A stretch of DNA of 62,831 nucleotides from JB111 sp052093225 (GTDB lineage Bacteria > Actinomycetota > Actinomycetes > Actinomycetales > Actinomycetaceae), in contig JBQDDG010000019.1 of assembly GCA_052093225.1 (NCBI GenBank), positions 1-62,831 on the forward strand. The letters run 5' to 3'. Positions 14,689 to 23,153 of this stretch are shown piece by piece (the first letter of the stretch is position 1; the number at the start of each line of letters is the position of its first letter). The notes below the pieces were generated by a model. That model searched no databases, had not been told where the DNA came from, and saw only the letters and a program-made list of their open reading frames with translations. The position numbers were made by a program, and so were the translations under genes.

Positions 14689-15204
14689 TCAGCCGTCGAC
14701 GTCGTGCAGGTGGTGGTGGATGTCGTGCAGGAGGTACTGCGCGAGCGTGCGCACGGTGAACGGGGCGCCGTCGGACCGGTGTCCGGCCCGCTCCCAGGCG
14801 GCCTCCGGGACGGCCCCGAACACGAGGCCGGTCTCCTCCGCCCGCGTGGCGAAGGTGCGGGCCACCTCGGCGGGGTCGAGCGCTCCGTAGTCGCCGTCGA
14901 CGGCCGCGCGGTCCTGGTCCCAGTCGGGGAACGTCGGTGCGTCGCCCGAGCGGATGAGGGCGAGCCGCGTCGACATCACGTCGAGGACGTCGGCCGAGTG
15001 GGCGCCGTACTCGAGCGGTGACCACGTGCGCTCGTCGGGTCGCTCGGCCACGCCGTCGCGCTCGAGCACCCGCGCCCACCGCGCCGCGGCCGCCGACAGC
15101 TCGCGGGCGACGTCGGCGGGCGTGAACCTCGACGCCTCGGTCCCGCACTCCTCGCAACGCCTGTCGAGGACCCACGTCCAGTCCTTCGTCTCCGGCTCGA
15201 TCAT
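14689..15204 (-). CDS. DinB-like metal-binding protein
   Basis: The 171-residue protein has features of the DinB/maleylpyruvate isomerase four-helix fold: a His in the first helix block (SPLEYGAHSADVLDV) and the C-terminal LLHDIHHHLHDVDG His cluster that would bind a metal. In Actinobacteria such proteins are often mycothiol-dependent transferases, but the substrate is unknown. N-terminal CEEC could be a second metal or redox site. The ATG at 15204 lies after GAGAAGACG. It is a single gene, divergent from the YfcC transporter. Confidence 0.8.
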   Translation of the reverse strand: MIEPETKDWTWVLDRRCEECGTEASRFTPADVARELSAAAARWARVLERDGVAERPDERTWSPLEYGAHSADVLDVMSTRLALIRSGDAPTFPDWDQDRAAVDGDYGALDPAEVARTFATRAEETGLVFGAVPEAAWERAGHRSDGAPFTVRTLAQYLLHDIHHHLHDVDG

Positions 15205-15308
15205 CGTCTTCTCCGCCTCTCTGACCGTCGGACCTCCACGCTACGCCGCATCGCGAGACGGACATCCGGGACGCCGCGCGTCCCGATCCACGGGCATACG
15301 GTCACGTC

Positions 15309-16727
15309 ATGACCCAGCAGACCACGGCCCCGGGCGCCCCGCAGCGGAAGCGGCGGGAGTTCCCGCACGTCCTCGTCGTCCTCGTCGCGCTCGGGCTCCT
15401 CGCGACGATCCTCAGCTACCTCGTGCCGGCCGGTCTCTACGACCGGGTCCCCGGCCCGGACGGACGCGAGGTCGTCGACCCGGACAGCTTCCGCACCGTC
15501 GACGCCGACCCGGTCTCGCCGCTCCAGCTGCTCACGGCCTTCCCGCGCGGGCTCGTCGACGCCGGCGCGATCGTCTTCTTCGTCTTCACCGTGGGCGGCA
15601 TGTTCGAGGTGGTGCGCCGCACGGGCCTCATCGACACGGTGCTCTCGTGGGTGGCCCGCGTGTTCGCCAACCGCGGCGCTCTCGTCATCCCGGCGCTCAT
15701 GGTGCCGTTCTCGCTGATCGCGAGCTTCATCGGGGTGCCCGAGCTCAGCCTCGTCTACATCCCCGCGATCCTCCCGCTCATGCTGGCCCTCGGCTACGAC
15801 CGCATCGTCGCCGCCGCGGTGGCCCTGCTCGGCACGGGGGCAGGCTTCGCCGCGGGCTTCCTCAACCCGATCAACACCGGCCTCGGCCAGCAGATCACCG
15901 GGCTCGAGCCGTTCTCCGGGATCGGCCTGCGCATCGTGCTGTACATCGTCCTCATCACGACCGGCTGCCTCTACGTCACCTGGTACGCGCGCCGGGTGGC
16001 GCGGGACCCGAGCCGGTCCCTGCTGACGGCCGAGCAGCGCGAGGACGGACGCGACGTCGTCCTCGACACCTCCCAGGAGCTGCGGTTCACCCGGCGCCAG
16101 GTCGCGGCAGGCCTCGTCTTCCTCGCCCTGGCCGGCCTGCTCGTCTGGGGGATCATCGACCAGGGCTGGTTCTTCCCCGAGATGGCGGGCATGTGGATCC
16201 TCATCGCCGCCGTCGTCGGGCTCGTCGGCGGGCTGCGCCCGAGCGAGGTCGCGAACGGTTTCGAGCAGGGCATGCGGGACGTGCTGTCCGGCGCGGTCGT
16301 CGTCGGCGTCGCGCGCGGCGTGGCGATCCTGCTGGAGGACGGCCAGATCCTCGACACCATCGTCAACGGCCTCGAGGTCGTGGGGTTCCTGCCGCCGGTG
16401 CTGTTCGTCGTCGGGATGTTCCTCGCGCAGGCGTTCTTCAACCTCATCGTGCCCTCGGGCTCCGGGCAGGCCCTCGTCACGCTGCCGGTGCTCGGGCCGC
16501 TCTCGGACATCCTCGGCGTCTCGCGGCAGAGCGCGGTGCTCGCCTACCAGCTCGGCGACGGCCTGACGAACGTCGTCTACCCGATGTCCGGGTACTTCAT
16601 GGCGTCGCTCGTGGTCGCGCGGGTCCCCTACAACAAGTGGCTACGCTTCTACGCGCCGCTGCTGGGGATCTGGGCGCTCGTGGCGGTGGGCTTCCTCGTC
16701 TACGCGCAGCTCACGGGCTGGAGCTGA
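15309..16727 (+). CDS. YfcC-family (DcuC/ArcD-like) membrane transporter
   Basis: The 472-residue, roughly 12-helix membrane protein has YfcC family blocks: GGMFEVVRRTGLIDT, FANRGALVIPALM, GTGAGFAAGFLNPINTG and FFNLIVPSGSGQALV, the last matching the conserved NxxxPSGSGQA motif of the DcuC/AitC-like superfamily. Members take up or exchange short carboxylates or basic amino acids; the substrate here is not decidable. The start ATG has only a weak ribosome site (ACGGTCACGTC), which may mean a leaderless mRNA. The gene converges on the chaperone operon across two tandem terminator hairpins. Confidence 0.88.
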   Translation: MTQQTTAPGAPQRKRREFPHVLVVLVALGLLATILSYLVPAGLYDRVPGPDGREVVDPDSFRTVDADPVSPLQLLTAFPRGLVDAGAIVFFVFTVGGMFEVVRRTGLIDTVLSWVARVFANRGALVIPALMVPFSLIASFIGVPELSLVYIPAILPLMLALGYDRIVAAAVALLGTGAGFAAGFLNPINTGLGQQITGLEPFSGIGLRIVLYIVLITTGCLYVTWYARRVARDPSRSLLTAEQREDGRDVVLDTSQELRFTRRQVAAGLVFLALAGLLVWGIIDQGWFFPEMAGMWILIAAVVGLVGGLRPSEVANGFEQGMRDVLSGAVVVGVARGVAILLEDGQILDTIVNGLEVVGFLPPVLFVVGMFLAQAFFNLIVPSGSGQALVTLPVLGPLSDILGVSRQSAVLAYQLGDGLTNVVYPMSGYFMASLVVARVPYNKWLRFYAPLLGIWALVAVGFLVYAQLTGWS

Positions 16728-16775
16728 TCCACCCGGCGCCGACGGCGGAGCGTGCGGCAGCGGGGGCCGGTGGGC

Positions 16776-16833
16776 CGTGCGCGGCTCAGGCCGCGCGCCG
16801 GCCGAGTCGTGCGCGGCTCAGGCCGCGCGCCGG
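16776..16833. terminator. Twin terminator hairpins between yfcC-like gene and hspR
   Basis: The same 26 bases occur twice (16776-16801 and 16808-16833). Each copy forms GCGCGGC-TCAG-GCCGCGC. They lie between two convergent genes and end 6 bases from the hspR stop, so they work as a doubled bidirectional terminator. Confidence 0.75.
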
Positions 16834-16838
16834 AGCGC

Positions 16839-17312
16839 TCACCTGGCGCGGCGCCCGCCCTGCCACAGCACGAGGGCGCCCCGCTCACGGGCCTCGGCGC
16901 GCATGCGCCGGCCGCGCGGCCCGGACACGACCACTCCCGTCGACGTCGCGGTGAACACCCGCGAGCCGGGCTCGACCCGCGCGCGCAGGTCCTCCAGCTC
17001 GGCCGAGGTGCGCTCGAGCTCGGTGCGCAGCCGCAGGATGTGGCGGATGCCCGCGAGGTTGACGCCATCGTCCTGCGAGAGGCGCTGCACCTCGCGCAGC
17101 CGGGCGACGTCCCGCAGGGAGTAGCGCCGGCCGCGGCCCGCGGTGCGGTGCGGCTCGACGAGGCCCATGCGGTCGTACTGCCGCAGCGTCTGGGGGTGCA
17201 TCCCGGCGAGCTCGGCGGCCACCGAGATGGTGAGGACGGCGGCGTCCGGGCCGAGGGTCTCCTCGTCCCGGGCGCGCGACCGTCCCCGACCGCCGGGCCG
17301 CCCGGTGGTCAT
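16839..17312 (-). CDS. hspR: Heat-shock repressor HspR (MerR family)
   Basis: The 157-residue protein has a MerR-type winged helix at about 29-75 (ISVAAELAGMHPQTLRQYDR and GRGRRYSLRDVARL) and a coiled helix after it, as in HspR. HspR binds HAIR sites with DnaK as corepressor and represses its own operon. Two HAIR sites are present ahead of dnaK at 21003-21088. Its ATG overlaps the dnaJ stop by four bases, so it is translationally coupled. The C-terminal 40 residues are Arg-rich and variable in the family. Confidence 0.93.
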   Translation of the reverse strand: MTTGRPGGRGRSRARDEETLGPDAAVLTISVAAELAGMHPQTLRQYDRMGLVEPHRTAGRGRRYSLRDVARLREVQRLSQDDGVNLAGIRHILRLRTELERTSAELEDLRARVEPGSRVFTATSTGVVVSGPRGRRMRAEARERGALVLWQGGRRAR

Positions 17313-18292
17313 TGCTGCGCCTGCTCGAAGAGGAACTCGCGCGGGCTCACGTCGCCGTTGGCGGCGGCGAAGTCCTCCACGGCCTTCCGCGCGGCGGTGC
17401 TGAGGCGCGAGGGCACGACGACGTTGATGGTCACCATGAGGTCGCCGGGCTGCCCCTTGGCCCGCGGCACGCCGCGCTTCTTCACGCGCAGGGTCCGGCC
17501 CGACGGCGTCCCGGCGGGCACCTTGACCTTGACGGACTCGCCGTCGAGGGTCGGCACCTCGATGGTCGCGCCGAGCGCGGCCTCGTCGAACGTGACAGGA
17601 ACCGTGAGCCGCAGGTTGGCGCCGTCGAGGGTGAACAGCGGGTGCGGGGTGACCTCGACGGTGATGATGAGGTCGCCCGCGGGCGCCCCACCGGTGCCGG
17701 GCCGCCCCTTGCCGGCGATCTTGATCTTCTGGCCGTCGCGCACGCCCGGCGGGATGCGGGTGGTCACGCGTCGGCCGTCGATGGTCAGCTCCACGGTGGA
17801 GCCGTCGACCGCCTGGCGGAACGGCAGCGACGTCGTGGCGAGGACGTCCTGCCCGCGCTGCGCCCGCCGCCTGGACCCGAAGCCGGACGGCGCGCCGGAG
17901 CCGAACATCGAGGACAGGATGTCGTCGAAGCCCGGCATGTCCTCGGCGGAGCCGTACTGCGCGCCGCGCCCGCCGGCGCCGAAGCCCGAGGAGAACACGT
18001 CCTCGAACCCGCTCGCGCCGCCGCCCCCCGGGCCGCCGGCGAACCGCGGGCTGCCGCCCGCCATCGCCCGCAGCGCGTCGTACTCGCTGCGCTGCTTGGG
18101 GTCCGAGAGGACCGAGTAGGCCTCGCCGACCTTCTTGAAGGTCTCCTCGGCCTTGACGTCCCCGGGGTTCTGGTCGGGGTGGTGGGTGCGCGCGAGCTTG
18201 CGGTACGCCTTCTTGATCGCGTCCTCGTCAGCGTCCTTGGCCACGCCGAGGACCTGGTAGAAGTCCTTCTCCAGCCAGTCCTGTCCTGCCAT
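17309..18292 (-). CDS. dnaJ: DnaJ-type co-chaperone without zinc finger
   Basis: The 327-residue J protein has its J domain at 1-75 with the HPD motif at 38-40, a Gly/Phe-rich stretch at about 80-130, and the two C-terminal substrate-binding domains. It has no CxxCxGxG repeats, so it is a type II (CbpA-like) DnaJ despite its position in the dnaK operon. It delivers clients to DnaK and stimulates its ATPase. The ATG at 18292 was chosen over an adjacent GTG because the GGGGGAGG site is then at better spacing. A 15-bp hairpin separates it from grpE. Confidence 0.9.
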   Translation of the reverse strand: MAGQDWLEKDFYQVLGVAKDADEDAIKKAYRKLARTHHPDQNPGDVKAEETFKKVGEAYSVLSDPKQRSEYDALRAMAGGSPRFAGGPGGGGASGFEDVFSSGFGAGGRGAQYGSAEDMPGFDDILSSMFGSGAPSGFGSRRRAQRGQDVLATTSLPFRQAVDGSTVELTIDGRRVTTRIPPGVRDGQKIKIAGKGRPGTGGAPAGDLIITVEVTPHPLFTLDGANLRLTVPVTFDEAALGATIEVPTLDGESVKVKVPAGTPSGRTLRVKKRGVPRAKGQPGDLMVTINVVVPSRLSTAARKAVEDFAAANGDVSPREFLFEQAQQ

Positions 18293-18322
18293 CACACCTC
18301 ACCTCCCCCTTCTCGTCGGATG

Positions 18323-18355
18323 CCCCGTGGGCGCCGCGTCGCGGCGCCCACGGGG
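18323..18355. promoter_or_regulatory. 15-bp perfect hairpin between grpE and dnaJ
   Basis: Arms 18323-18337 and 18341-18355 pair perfectly with a 3-base GTC loop, inside the 77-base gap of an otherwise overlapping operon. It may limit read-through or protect the upstream dnaK-grpE mRNA, setting less DnaJ/HspR than DnaK. Confidence 0.6.
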
Positions 18356-18369
18356 GATGTCGTGCCCGT

Positions 18370-19062
18370 TCACGCGGGCGAGTGCACCGCCACGCGTGCC
18401 GCACGGACGATCTTCTCGCCGATCCGGTAGCCGGGCTGCAGCACCTGGTCGATCGTCGGGACCTCGACGTCGGCCGAGTCGGTGCTCATGAGCGCGTCGT
18501 GCAGGTTGGGGTCGAACTCCTCCCCCGCCGCGCCGAACCGCTCGAAGGCGAACCGCTGCCGGAGCGTCTGCTCGAGCTTGGTCGCGATCGACTCGAACGG
18601 ACCGGTGAGGTCGCCGTGCTGGCGGGCCAGATCGATGTCGTCGAGCACGCCGAGCAGCGACTCGACCACCGACTCGACGCCCGCCTGCCGGTGGCCGGCG
18701 GCCTCGGTGCGGGACCGACGCACGAACGCCGCGTACTCCTGCTCGACGTTGTAGACGTCGGCCTTGCGGCGCGCCAGCTGGTCCTGCAGCTCGAGGACCT
18801 CGGCCTGGGCGCGGGCGAGGGGGTCGTCCTCCCCGGCCCCGCCGTCCACGTCCCCGTCCTGCGGGAGGCTCGTGGCGGCGTCGACGGGAGCGGGGGCCTG
18901 GGCCCCCGCGTCGGTCCCGGTGGTCGCGGTGGCGTCCTCGACGCCGCCCGTCACACCGTCCGTGGGCCCGGCCGACCGGCGGACGCGTCCTGTCTCGGGA
19001 TCGATGCGTCGGCGGTCGTTGACCACCGGCTCCTCCCGGGGGCGGTCCTCCTGCTCGGTCAC
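18370..19062 (-). CDS. grpE: Nucleotide exchange factor GrpE
   Basis: The 230-residue protein has a disordered acidic first 75 residues, then the long dimer coiled coil (about 80-140, AQAEVLELQDQLARRKADVY) and the C-terminal beta domain with FDPNLHDALM and VLQPGYRIGEKIVRAARV, the classic GrpE signature. It releases ADP from DnaK. Its ATG overlaps the dnaK stop by four bases. The N-terminal extension is longer than in E. coli GrpE, which is common in Actinobacteria. Confidence 0.95.
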   Translation of the reverse strand: MTEQEDRPREEPVVNDRRRIDPETGRVRRSAGPTDGVTGGVEDATATTGTDAGAQAPAPVDAATSLPQDGDVDGGAGEDDPLARAQAEVLELQDQLARRKADVYNVEQEYAAFVRRSRTEAAGHRQAGVESVVESLLGVLDDIDLARQHGDLTGPFESIATKLEQTLRQRFAFERFGAAGEEFDPNLHDALMSTDSADVEVPTIDQVLQPGYRIGEKIVRAARVAVHSPA

Positions 19063-20939
19063 TTCTTGTCCTCCTCCTCGTCGTCGACGATCTCGGCGTC
19101 GACGACGTCCTCGTCGGAACCGGCGGCCTCGTCGGTGGCCGCGCCACCGAAGTCGGGCTGCTCCTGGGCCCCGACGTTCTCGTCGGCCTGCGCCGCGTAC
19201 AGCGCCTCGCCGATCTTCATGGCCTTCGTGTTGAGGTCGTCCTGGGCCGTCTTGATGGCCTCGACGTCCTCGCCCTCGAGCGCCTTCTTCAGCTCGTCGA
19301 CCGAGGTGCGGATCTCGCCCGCGACGTCCTCGGGGAGCTTGTCGGCGTTGTCGGTGAGCTGCTTCTCCACCGAGTAGACCTGCTGCTCGGCGGTGTTGCG
19401 GGTGTCCGCCTCCTCGCGACGCTTGGCGTCCTCGGCGGCGTGCGCCTCGGCCTCCTTGACCATGCGGTCGATCTCGTCCTTGGGCAGGGCGGAGCCGCCG
19501 GTGATCGTCATCGACTGCTCGGTGCCGGTGCCCTTGTCCTTGGCGGACACGTGGACGATGCCGTTGGCGTCGATGTCGAAGGCGACCTCGACCTGCGGCA
19601 CGCCGCGGGGCGCCGGCGCGATGCCGGTGAGCTCGAACGTGCCGAGCGGCTTGTTGTCCCGCGCGAACTCGCGCTCGCCCTGGAAGACCTGGATGAGCAC
19701 CGAGGGCTGGTTGTCCTCGGCCGTGGAGAAGACCTCGGAGCGCTTGGTCGGGATGGCCGTGTTGCGCTCGATGAGCTTGGTCATCACCCCACCCTTGGTC
19801 TCGATGCCGAGCGAGAGCGGCGTGACGTCGATGAGCAGGACGTCCTTGCGGTCACCCTTGATGACACCGGCCTGCAGGGCGGCGCCGACGGCGACGACCT
19901 CGTCCGGGTTGACGCCCTTGTTCGGCTCGCGGCCGCCGGTGAGCTCCTTGACGGTCTCGGTCACCGCAGGCATGCGGGTGGAACCGCCGACGAGGACGAC
20001 GTGGTCGATCTCCGAGAGCTGGATGCCGGCGTCGCGGATGACGTTCTCGAACGGGGCCTTGGTCCGGTCGAGGAGGTCCTTGGTCATGTCCTCGAACTTG
20101 GCGCGCGTGAGCTGCTCGTCGAGGTGGATCGGGCCCTCGGGGGTCATCGAGAGGTACTGGAGCGAGATGTTGGTCGACGAGGCCGAGGACAGCTCCTTCT
20201 TCGCCTGCTCGGCGGCGTCCTTGAGGCGCTGGAGCGCGATCTTGTCCTTGCCGAGGTCCGGGCCGCCGCGGCCCTTGACCGTGTCGACGAGCCAGCTGAC
20301 GACGCGCTGGTCCCAGTCGTCGCCGCCGAGGCGGTTGTCGCCGGAGGTTGCGCGGACCTGGATCGTGGAGAAGTCGTCCTCGTCCTTGCCCACCTCGAGC
20401 AGGGAGACGTCGAACGTGCCACCACCGAGGTCGAAGACGAGGATGAGCTCGGCCTCCTCGCCCTGCTCGTGGCCGTAGGCGAGCGCGGCTGCGGCCGGGC
20501 CGAGGACGATGCGCAGCACGTTGAGGCCCGCGATCTGGCCGGCGTCCTTCGTGGCCTGGCGCTCGGCGTCGTTGAAGTAGGCGGGGACCGTGACGACGGC
20601 GTCGGTGACGGGCTCGCCGAGGTAGGACTCGGCGTCCTTCTTCAGCTTGCCGAGCACGCGGGCCGAGATCTCGGGGGCCGTGTAGGACTTGTCGTCGATG
20701 TCCACCGACCAGTCGGTGCCCATGTGGCGCTTGACCGAGGCGATGGTGCGGTCGACGTTGGTGACCGCCTGACGCTTGGCGATCTCGCCGACGAGGACCT
20801 CGCCGGCCTTGCTGAACGCGACGACGGACGGCGTGGTGCGCGCGCCCTCGGCGTTGGCGATGACGGTGGGCTCGCCGCCCTCCAGGACGGAGACGACGGA
20901 GTTCGTGGTGCCGAGGTCGATCCCGACTGCTCGTGCCAT
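19059..20939 (-). CDS. dnaK: Hsp70 chaperone DnaK
   Basis: The 626-residue Hsp70 has the ATPase start MARAVGIDLGTTNSVV, VFDLGGGTFDVSLLEV in the second phosphate motif, VLVGGSTRMPAV, and a substrate domain with LLIDVTPLSLGIETKGG. The acidic tail ends EEEDKK. It folds nascent and stress-damaged proteins and serves as HspR corepressor. The start at 20939 follows GGGAG at correct distance; an ATG two codons upstream does not. First gene of the dnaK-grpE-dnaJ-hspR operon under two HAIR sites. Confidence 0.97.
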   Translation of the reverse strand: MARAVGIDLGTTNSVVSVLEGGEPTVIANAEGARTTPSVVAFSKAGEVLVGEIAKRQAVTNVDRTIASVKRHMGTDWSVDIDDKSYTAPEISARVLGKLKKDAESYLGEPVTDAVVTVPAYFNDAERQATKDAGQIAGLNVLRIVLGPAAAALAYGHEQGEEAELILVFDLGGGTFDVSLLEVGKDEDDFSTIQVRATSGDNRLGGDDWDQRVVSWLVDTVKGRGGPDLGKDKIALQRLKDAAEQAKKELSSASSTNISLQYLSMTPEGPIHLDEQLTRAKFEDMTKDLLDRTKAPFENVIRDAGIQLSEIDHVVLVGGSTRMPAVTETVKELTGGREPNKGVNPDEVVAVGAALQAGVIKGDRKDVLLIDVTPLSLGIETKGGVMTKLIERNTAIPTKRSEVFSTAEDNQPSVLIQVFQGEREFARDNKPLGTFELTGIAPAPRGVPQVEVAFDIDANGIVHVSAKDKGTGTEQSMTITGGSALPKDEIDRMVKEAEAHAAEDAKRREEADTRNTAEQQVYSVEKQLTDNADKLPEDVAGEIRTSVDELKKALEGEDVEAIKTAQDDLNTKAMKIGEALYAAQADENVGAQEQPDFGGAATDEAAGSDEDVVDAEIVDDEEEDKK

Positions 20940-21002
20940 GTGCATTGCTCCCTAGTGGTCGTGCCGGTCACGCGACCTGGTTGGCCACGGCTCCCGACTG
21001 GT

Positions 21003-21023
21003 CTTGAGTCGTATGCACTCAAC
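21003..21023. promoter_or_regulatory. HAIR operator 1 (HspR site)
   Basis: CTTGAGT-N7-ACTCAAC matches the HspR-associated inverted repeat CTTGAGT-N7-ACTCAAG with one change. It lies 64 bases before the dnaK start, where HspR would block the promoter. Confidence 0.9.
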
Positions 21024-21067
21024 CTTGCACCGACCGAGGTTTCGATGTCCAGCCGATCGGGTGTGAA

Positions 21068-21088
21068 GTTGAGTCTGCCAGGCTCAAC
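21068..21088. promoter_or_regulatory. HAIR operator 2 (HspR site)
   Basis: GTTGAGT-N7-GCTCAAC is a perfect inverted repeat of HAIR type with altered outer bases. Its centre is 65 bases from HAIR 1, about six helical turns, so two HspR units could bind on one face. Confidence 0.8.
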
Positions 21089-21242
21089 CTTGGGGGGTGG
21101 AGCGTTATTCCCGCCCGACGGCGAACCCGGCCGCCGAGGCCGCCTCGCGCCGACTCCGCCCGCCTTCCGAGGGGTGGACGTGGCCCGCGCGCGGCGCATC
21201 GTCGGGGAGCATCGGTACGGACGATCAGGAGGAGGAGGCGCC

Positions 21243-22196
21243 GTGCAGCACGTGCTCGAGGCGACCACGCCTGTCTTTCTCGTGGTCGCCCTCGGCTACC
21301 TGCTCACGCGGTTCGGGATGTTCCGGCGCGAGGACGCCGGCGTGCTCTCGCGGTTCGTCGTCAAGGTCGCCCTCCCCCTGCTCATCTTCGCGAACCTCGC
21401 CGGCCGCTCCCCCGCCGAGGTGTTCCACGCCGCCTACCTGCTCACGTACGCCCTCGCCGCGCTCGTGATGTTCGGCCTCGCGGCCGTCTACGCCCGGGCA
21501 CGAGGACGCGGCCGTCTCCACGCGATCTTCATGGGCACCGGCATGGCGGGGACGAACAACGGCTTCATCGGGTTTCCCATCTTCCTCATCCTGTTCACGG
21601 AGCAGGCGGGAGCCGCCATCGGGATGGGGATGATCGTCGACAACGCCCTCATCATCCCGCTCACCCTCCTGCTCGCGGAGCAGGCGACCGGCACCGGCAG
21701 CGTCCGCGACCGCCTCGTGGCCACCGTGCGCGGGGTCGCCCTGCACCCGATGGTCCTCGCCATCGTCGCCGCGCTGGCGCTCGGCGCCGGCGGGGTCGAG
21801 GTGCCGGCCACGGTCGACCGCAGCATCGGCCTGCTCTCCGGCGCGGCGACGGGGGTCGCGCTGTTCAGCGTCGGCTGCATGTTCGTCGGCCTGCGGATCC
21901 GCGGAGCAGTCGTCGACATCCTCGCCACCGTCACCGGGAAGCTGGCGGTGATGCCCGCGATCGCTCTCGGGGTGCTCCTGCTCCTCGAGGCTGCCGGCCT
22001 GCCGGCACTGCCCGCCGAGCTGCGCGCGGCGGCCGTCCTCATGTGCGCCCTGCCCACCTACTCGATCGTGCCGGCGCTCGCGGAGGGCTACGGCGAGGCA
22101 GACGTGCCGACCGCATCGATGATGCTCGGGACGATGCTGTCCTTCCTCACGCTCACCGGCTGGATGCTCGTCCTGACCTCGGCGGGGTGGATGTAG
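21243..22196 (+). CDS. AEC-family (auxin efflux carrier-like) transporter
   Basis: The 317-residue protein has about ten membrane helices in two halves: N-terminal TPVFLVVALGYLLTRFG and KVALPLLIFANLAG, then FMGTGMAGTNNGFIGFPIF with the conserved Asn/Gly/Pro block of the family. Bacterial members export or take up malate, malonate and similar acids. The start is a GTG at 21243 because AGGAGGAGGAGG lies just upstream; the reading frame stays open far upstream in the dnaK promoter, which is not coding. It is divergent from dnaK and ends 11 bases from the convergent LysR gene. Confidence 0.88.
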   Translation: MQHVLEATTPVFLVVALGYLLTRFGMFRREDAGVLSRFVVKVALPLLIFANLAGRSPAEVFHAAYLLTYALAALVMFGLAAVYARARGRGRLHAIFMGTGMAGTNNGFIGFPIFLILFTEQAGAAIGMGMIVDNALIIPLTLLLAEQATGTGSVRDRLVATVRGVALHPMVLAIVAALALGAGGVEVPATVDRSIGLLSGAATGVALFSVGCMFVGLRIRGAVVDILATVTGKLAVMPAIALGVLLLLEAAGLPALPAELRAAAVLMCALPTYSIVPALAEGYGEADVPTASMMLGTMLSFLTLTGWMLVLTSAGWM

Positions 22197-22207
22197 GCGC
22201 TGCCGGC

Positions 22208-23074
22208 TCAGCGTTCGAGCAGGTCGAGAAACGCCAGCGCGGCAGGCGAGGGGTTGAGGTCGCTCCACGCGAGGTACTCCACGCGTGTCGGGCCGTCGAT
22301 CACCGGCACCGTCACGGTCCGCGGGTCCTCCGGCACCACGGCGGGTGGCAGCATCGCGACCGCGAGCCCCTCCCGCACGAGCCCGAGGACGAGATCGCTC
22401 GACATGACCTCGAACGTGACGTCGCGCGCCACCCCGGCGGCCTCGAAGGCGATGTCGCTCTGGGCGCGGCCCGGACTTCCCGCGGCGAAGTCGGCGAAGG
22501 TCGCGCCGGCCAGGTCCGCGAGCCGGAGCCGTTTCCGGCCCGCCAGCCGGTGCTCGACCGGCAGCACGGCGACGAGCCGCTCCCGGGCGAGCTCGCGCGT
22601 GGCGACACCGAGCGGCGGCTCGGACTCGGGCAGGCCGAGGACGGCCACGTCGAGCTCCCCGGCCCGGATCGCTGCGACGGACGCGTCGCTCCCGCTGCCA
22701 CGGACGGTGATGCGGACGGCGGGATGGGCGTCGTGGAAGCGGCGCAGGCCAGCGGGTAGGTCGACGTCGGTGACCGTCGGGATGAGCCCGAGCCGCAGCG
22801 TCCCGCGTACCTGTCCCGCGGCCGCCGCGGCGTCGACGGCGGCGCGCTCGGCGGACTCCAGACTCGCGCGCGCGGCCGGGAGGAACGCCTCGCCGGCGGC
22901 GGTGACCTCGACCCGTCGGCTCGTCCGCGCGAAGAGCCGCACGCCGAGCTCGCGCTCGAGCGCCCCGATCTGGTGGCTGAGGGCCGACTGGACGACGAAG
23001 CAACGCTCGGCCGCCCGCGTGAAGTTCCGTGTCTCGGCGACGGCCAGCGCGTAGCGCAGCTGCTGGAGCTCCAT
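22208..23074 (-). CDS. LysR-family transcriptional regulator
   Basis: The 288-residue protein has the LysR winged helix at 1-60 (LRYALAVAETRNFTRAAERC, SALSHQIGALERELGVRLF) and a periplasmic-binding-like effector domain after residue 90. It is divergent from an EamA transporter, and a T-N11-A palindrome lies between them, so it most likely controls that transporter and itself in response to an unknown small molecule. No effector motif can be recognised. Confidence 0.92.
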   Translation of the reverse strand: MELQQLRYALAVAETRNFTRAAERCFVVQSALSHQIGALERELGVRLFARTSRRVEVTAAGEAFLPAARASLESAERAAVDAAAAAGQVRGTLRLGLIPTVTDVDLPAGLRRFHDAHPAVRITVRGSGSDASVAAIRAGELDVAVLGLPESEPPLGVATRELARERLVAVLPVEHRLAGRKRLRLADLAGATFADFAAGSPGRAQSDIAFEAAGVARDVTFEVMSSDLVLGLVREGLAVAMLPPAVVPEDPRTVTVPVIDGPTRVEYLAWSDLNPSPAALAFLDLLER

Positions 23075-23080
23075 CGATCA

Positions 23081-23095
23081 ATCGTGATACACGAT
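23081..23095. promoter_or_regulatory. LysR operator (ATCGTG-ATA-CACGAT)
   Basis: A perfect 6-3-6 palindrome of LysR T-N11-A type lies 7 bases outside the LysR start codon, in the divergent spacer with the EamA gene. It is the natural site for autoregulation and control of the transporter. Confidence 0.7.
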
Positions 23096-23153
23096 CGGTG
23101 CCATGACAACCATGTGTTGGACCGATCGCTTGGTGCGGGCCGACCGTGGAGCC

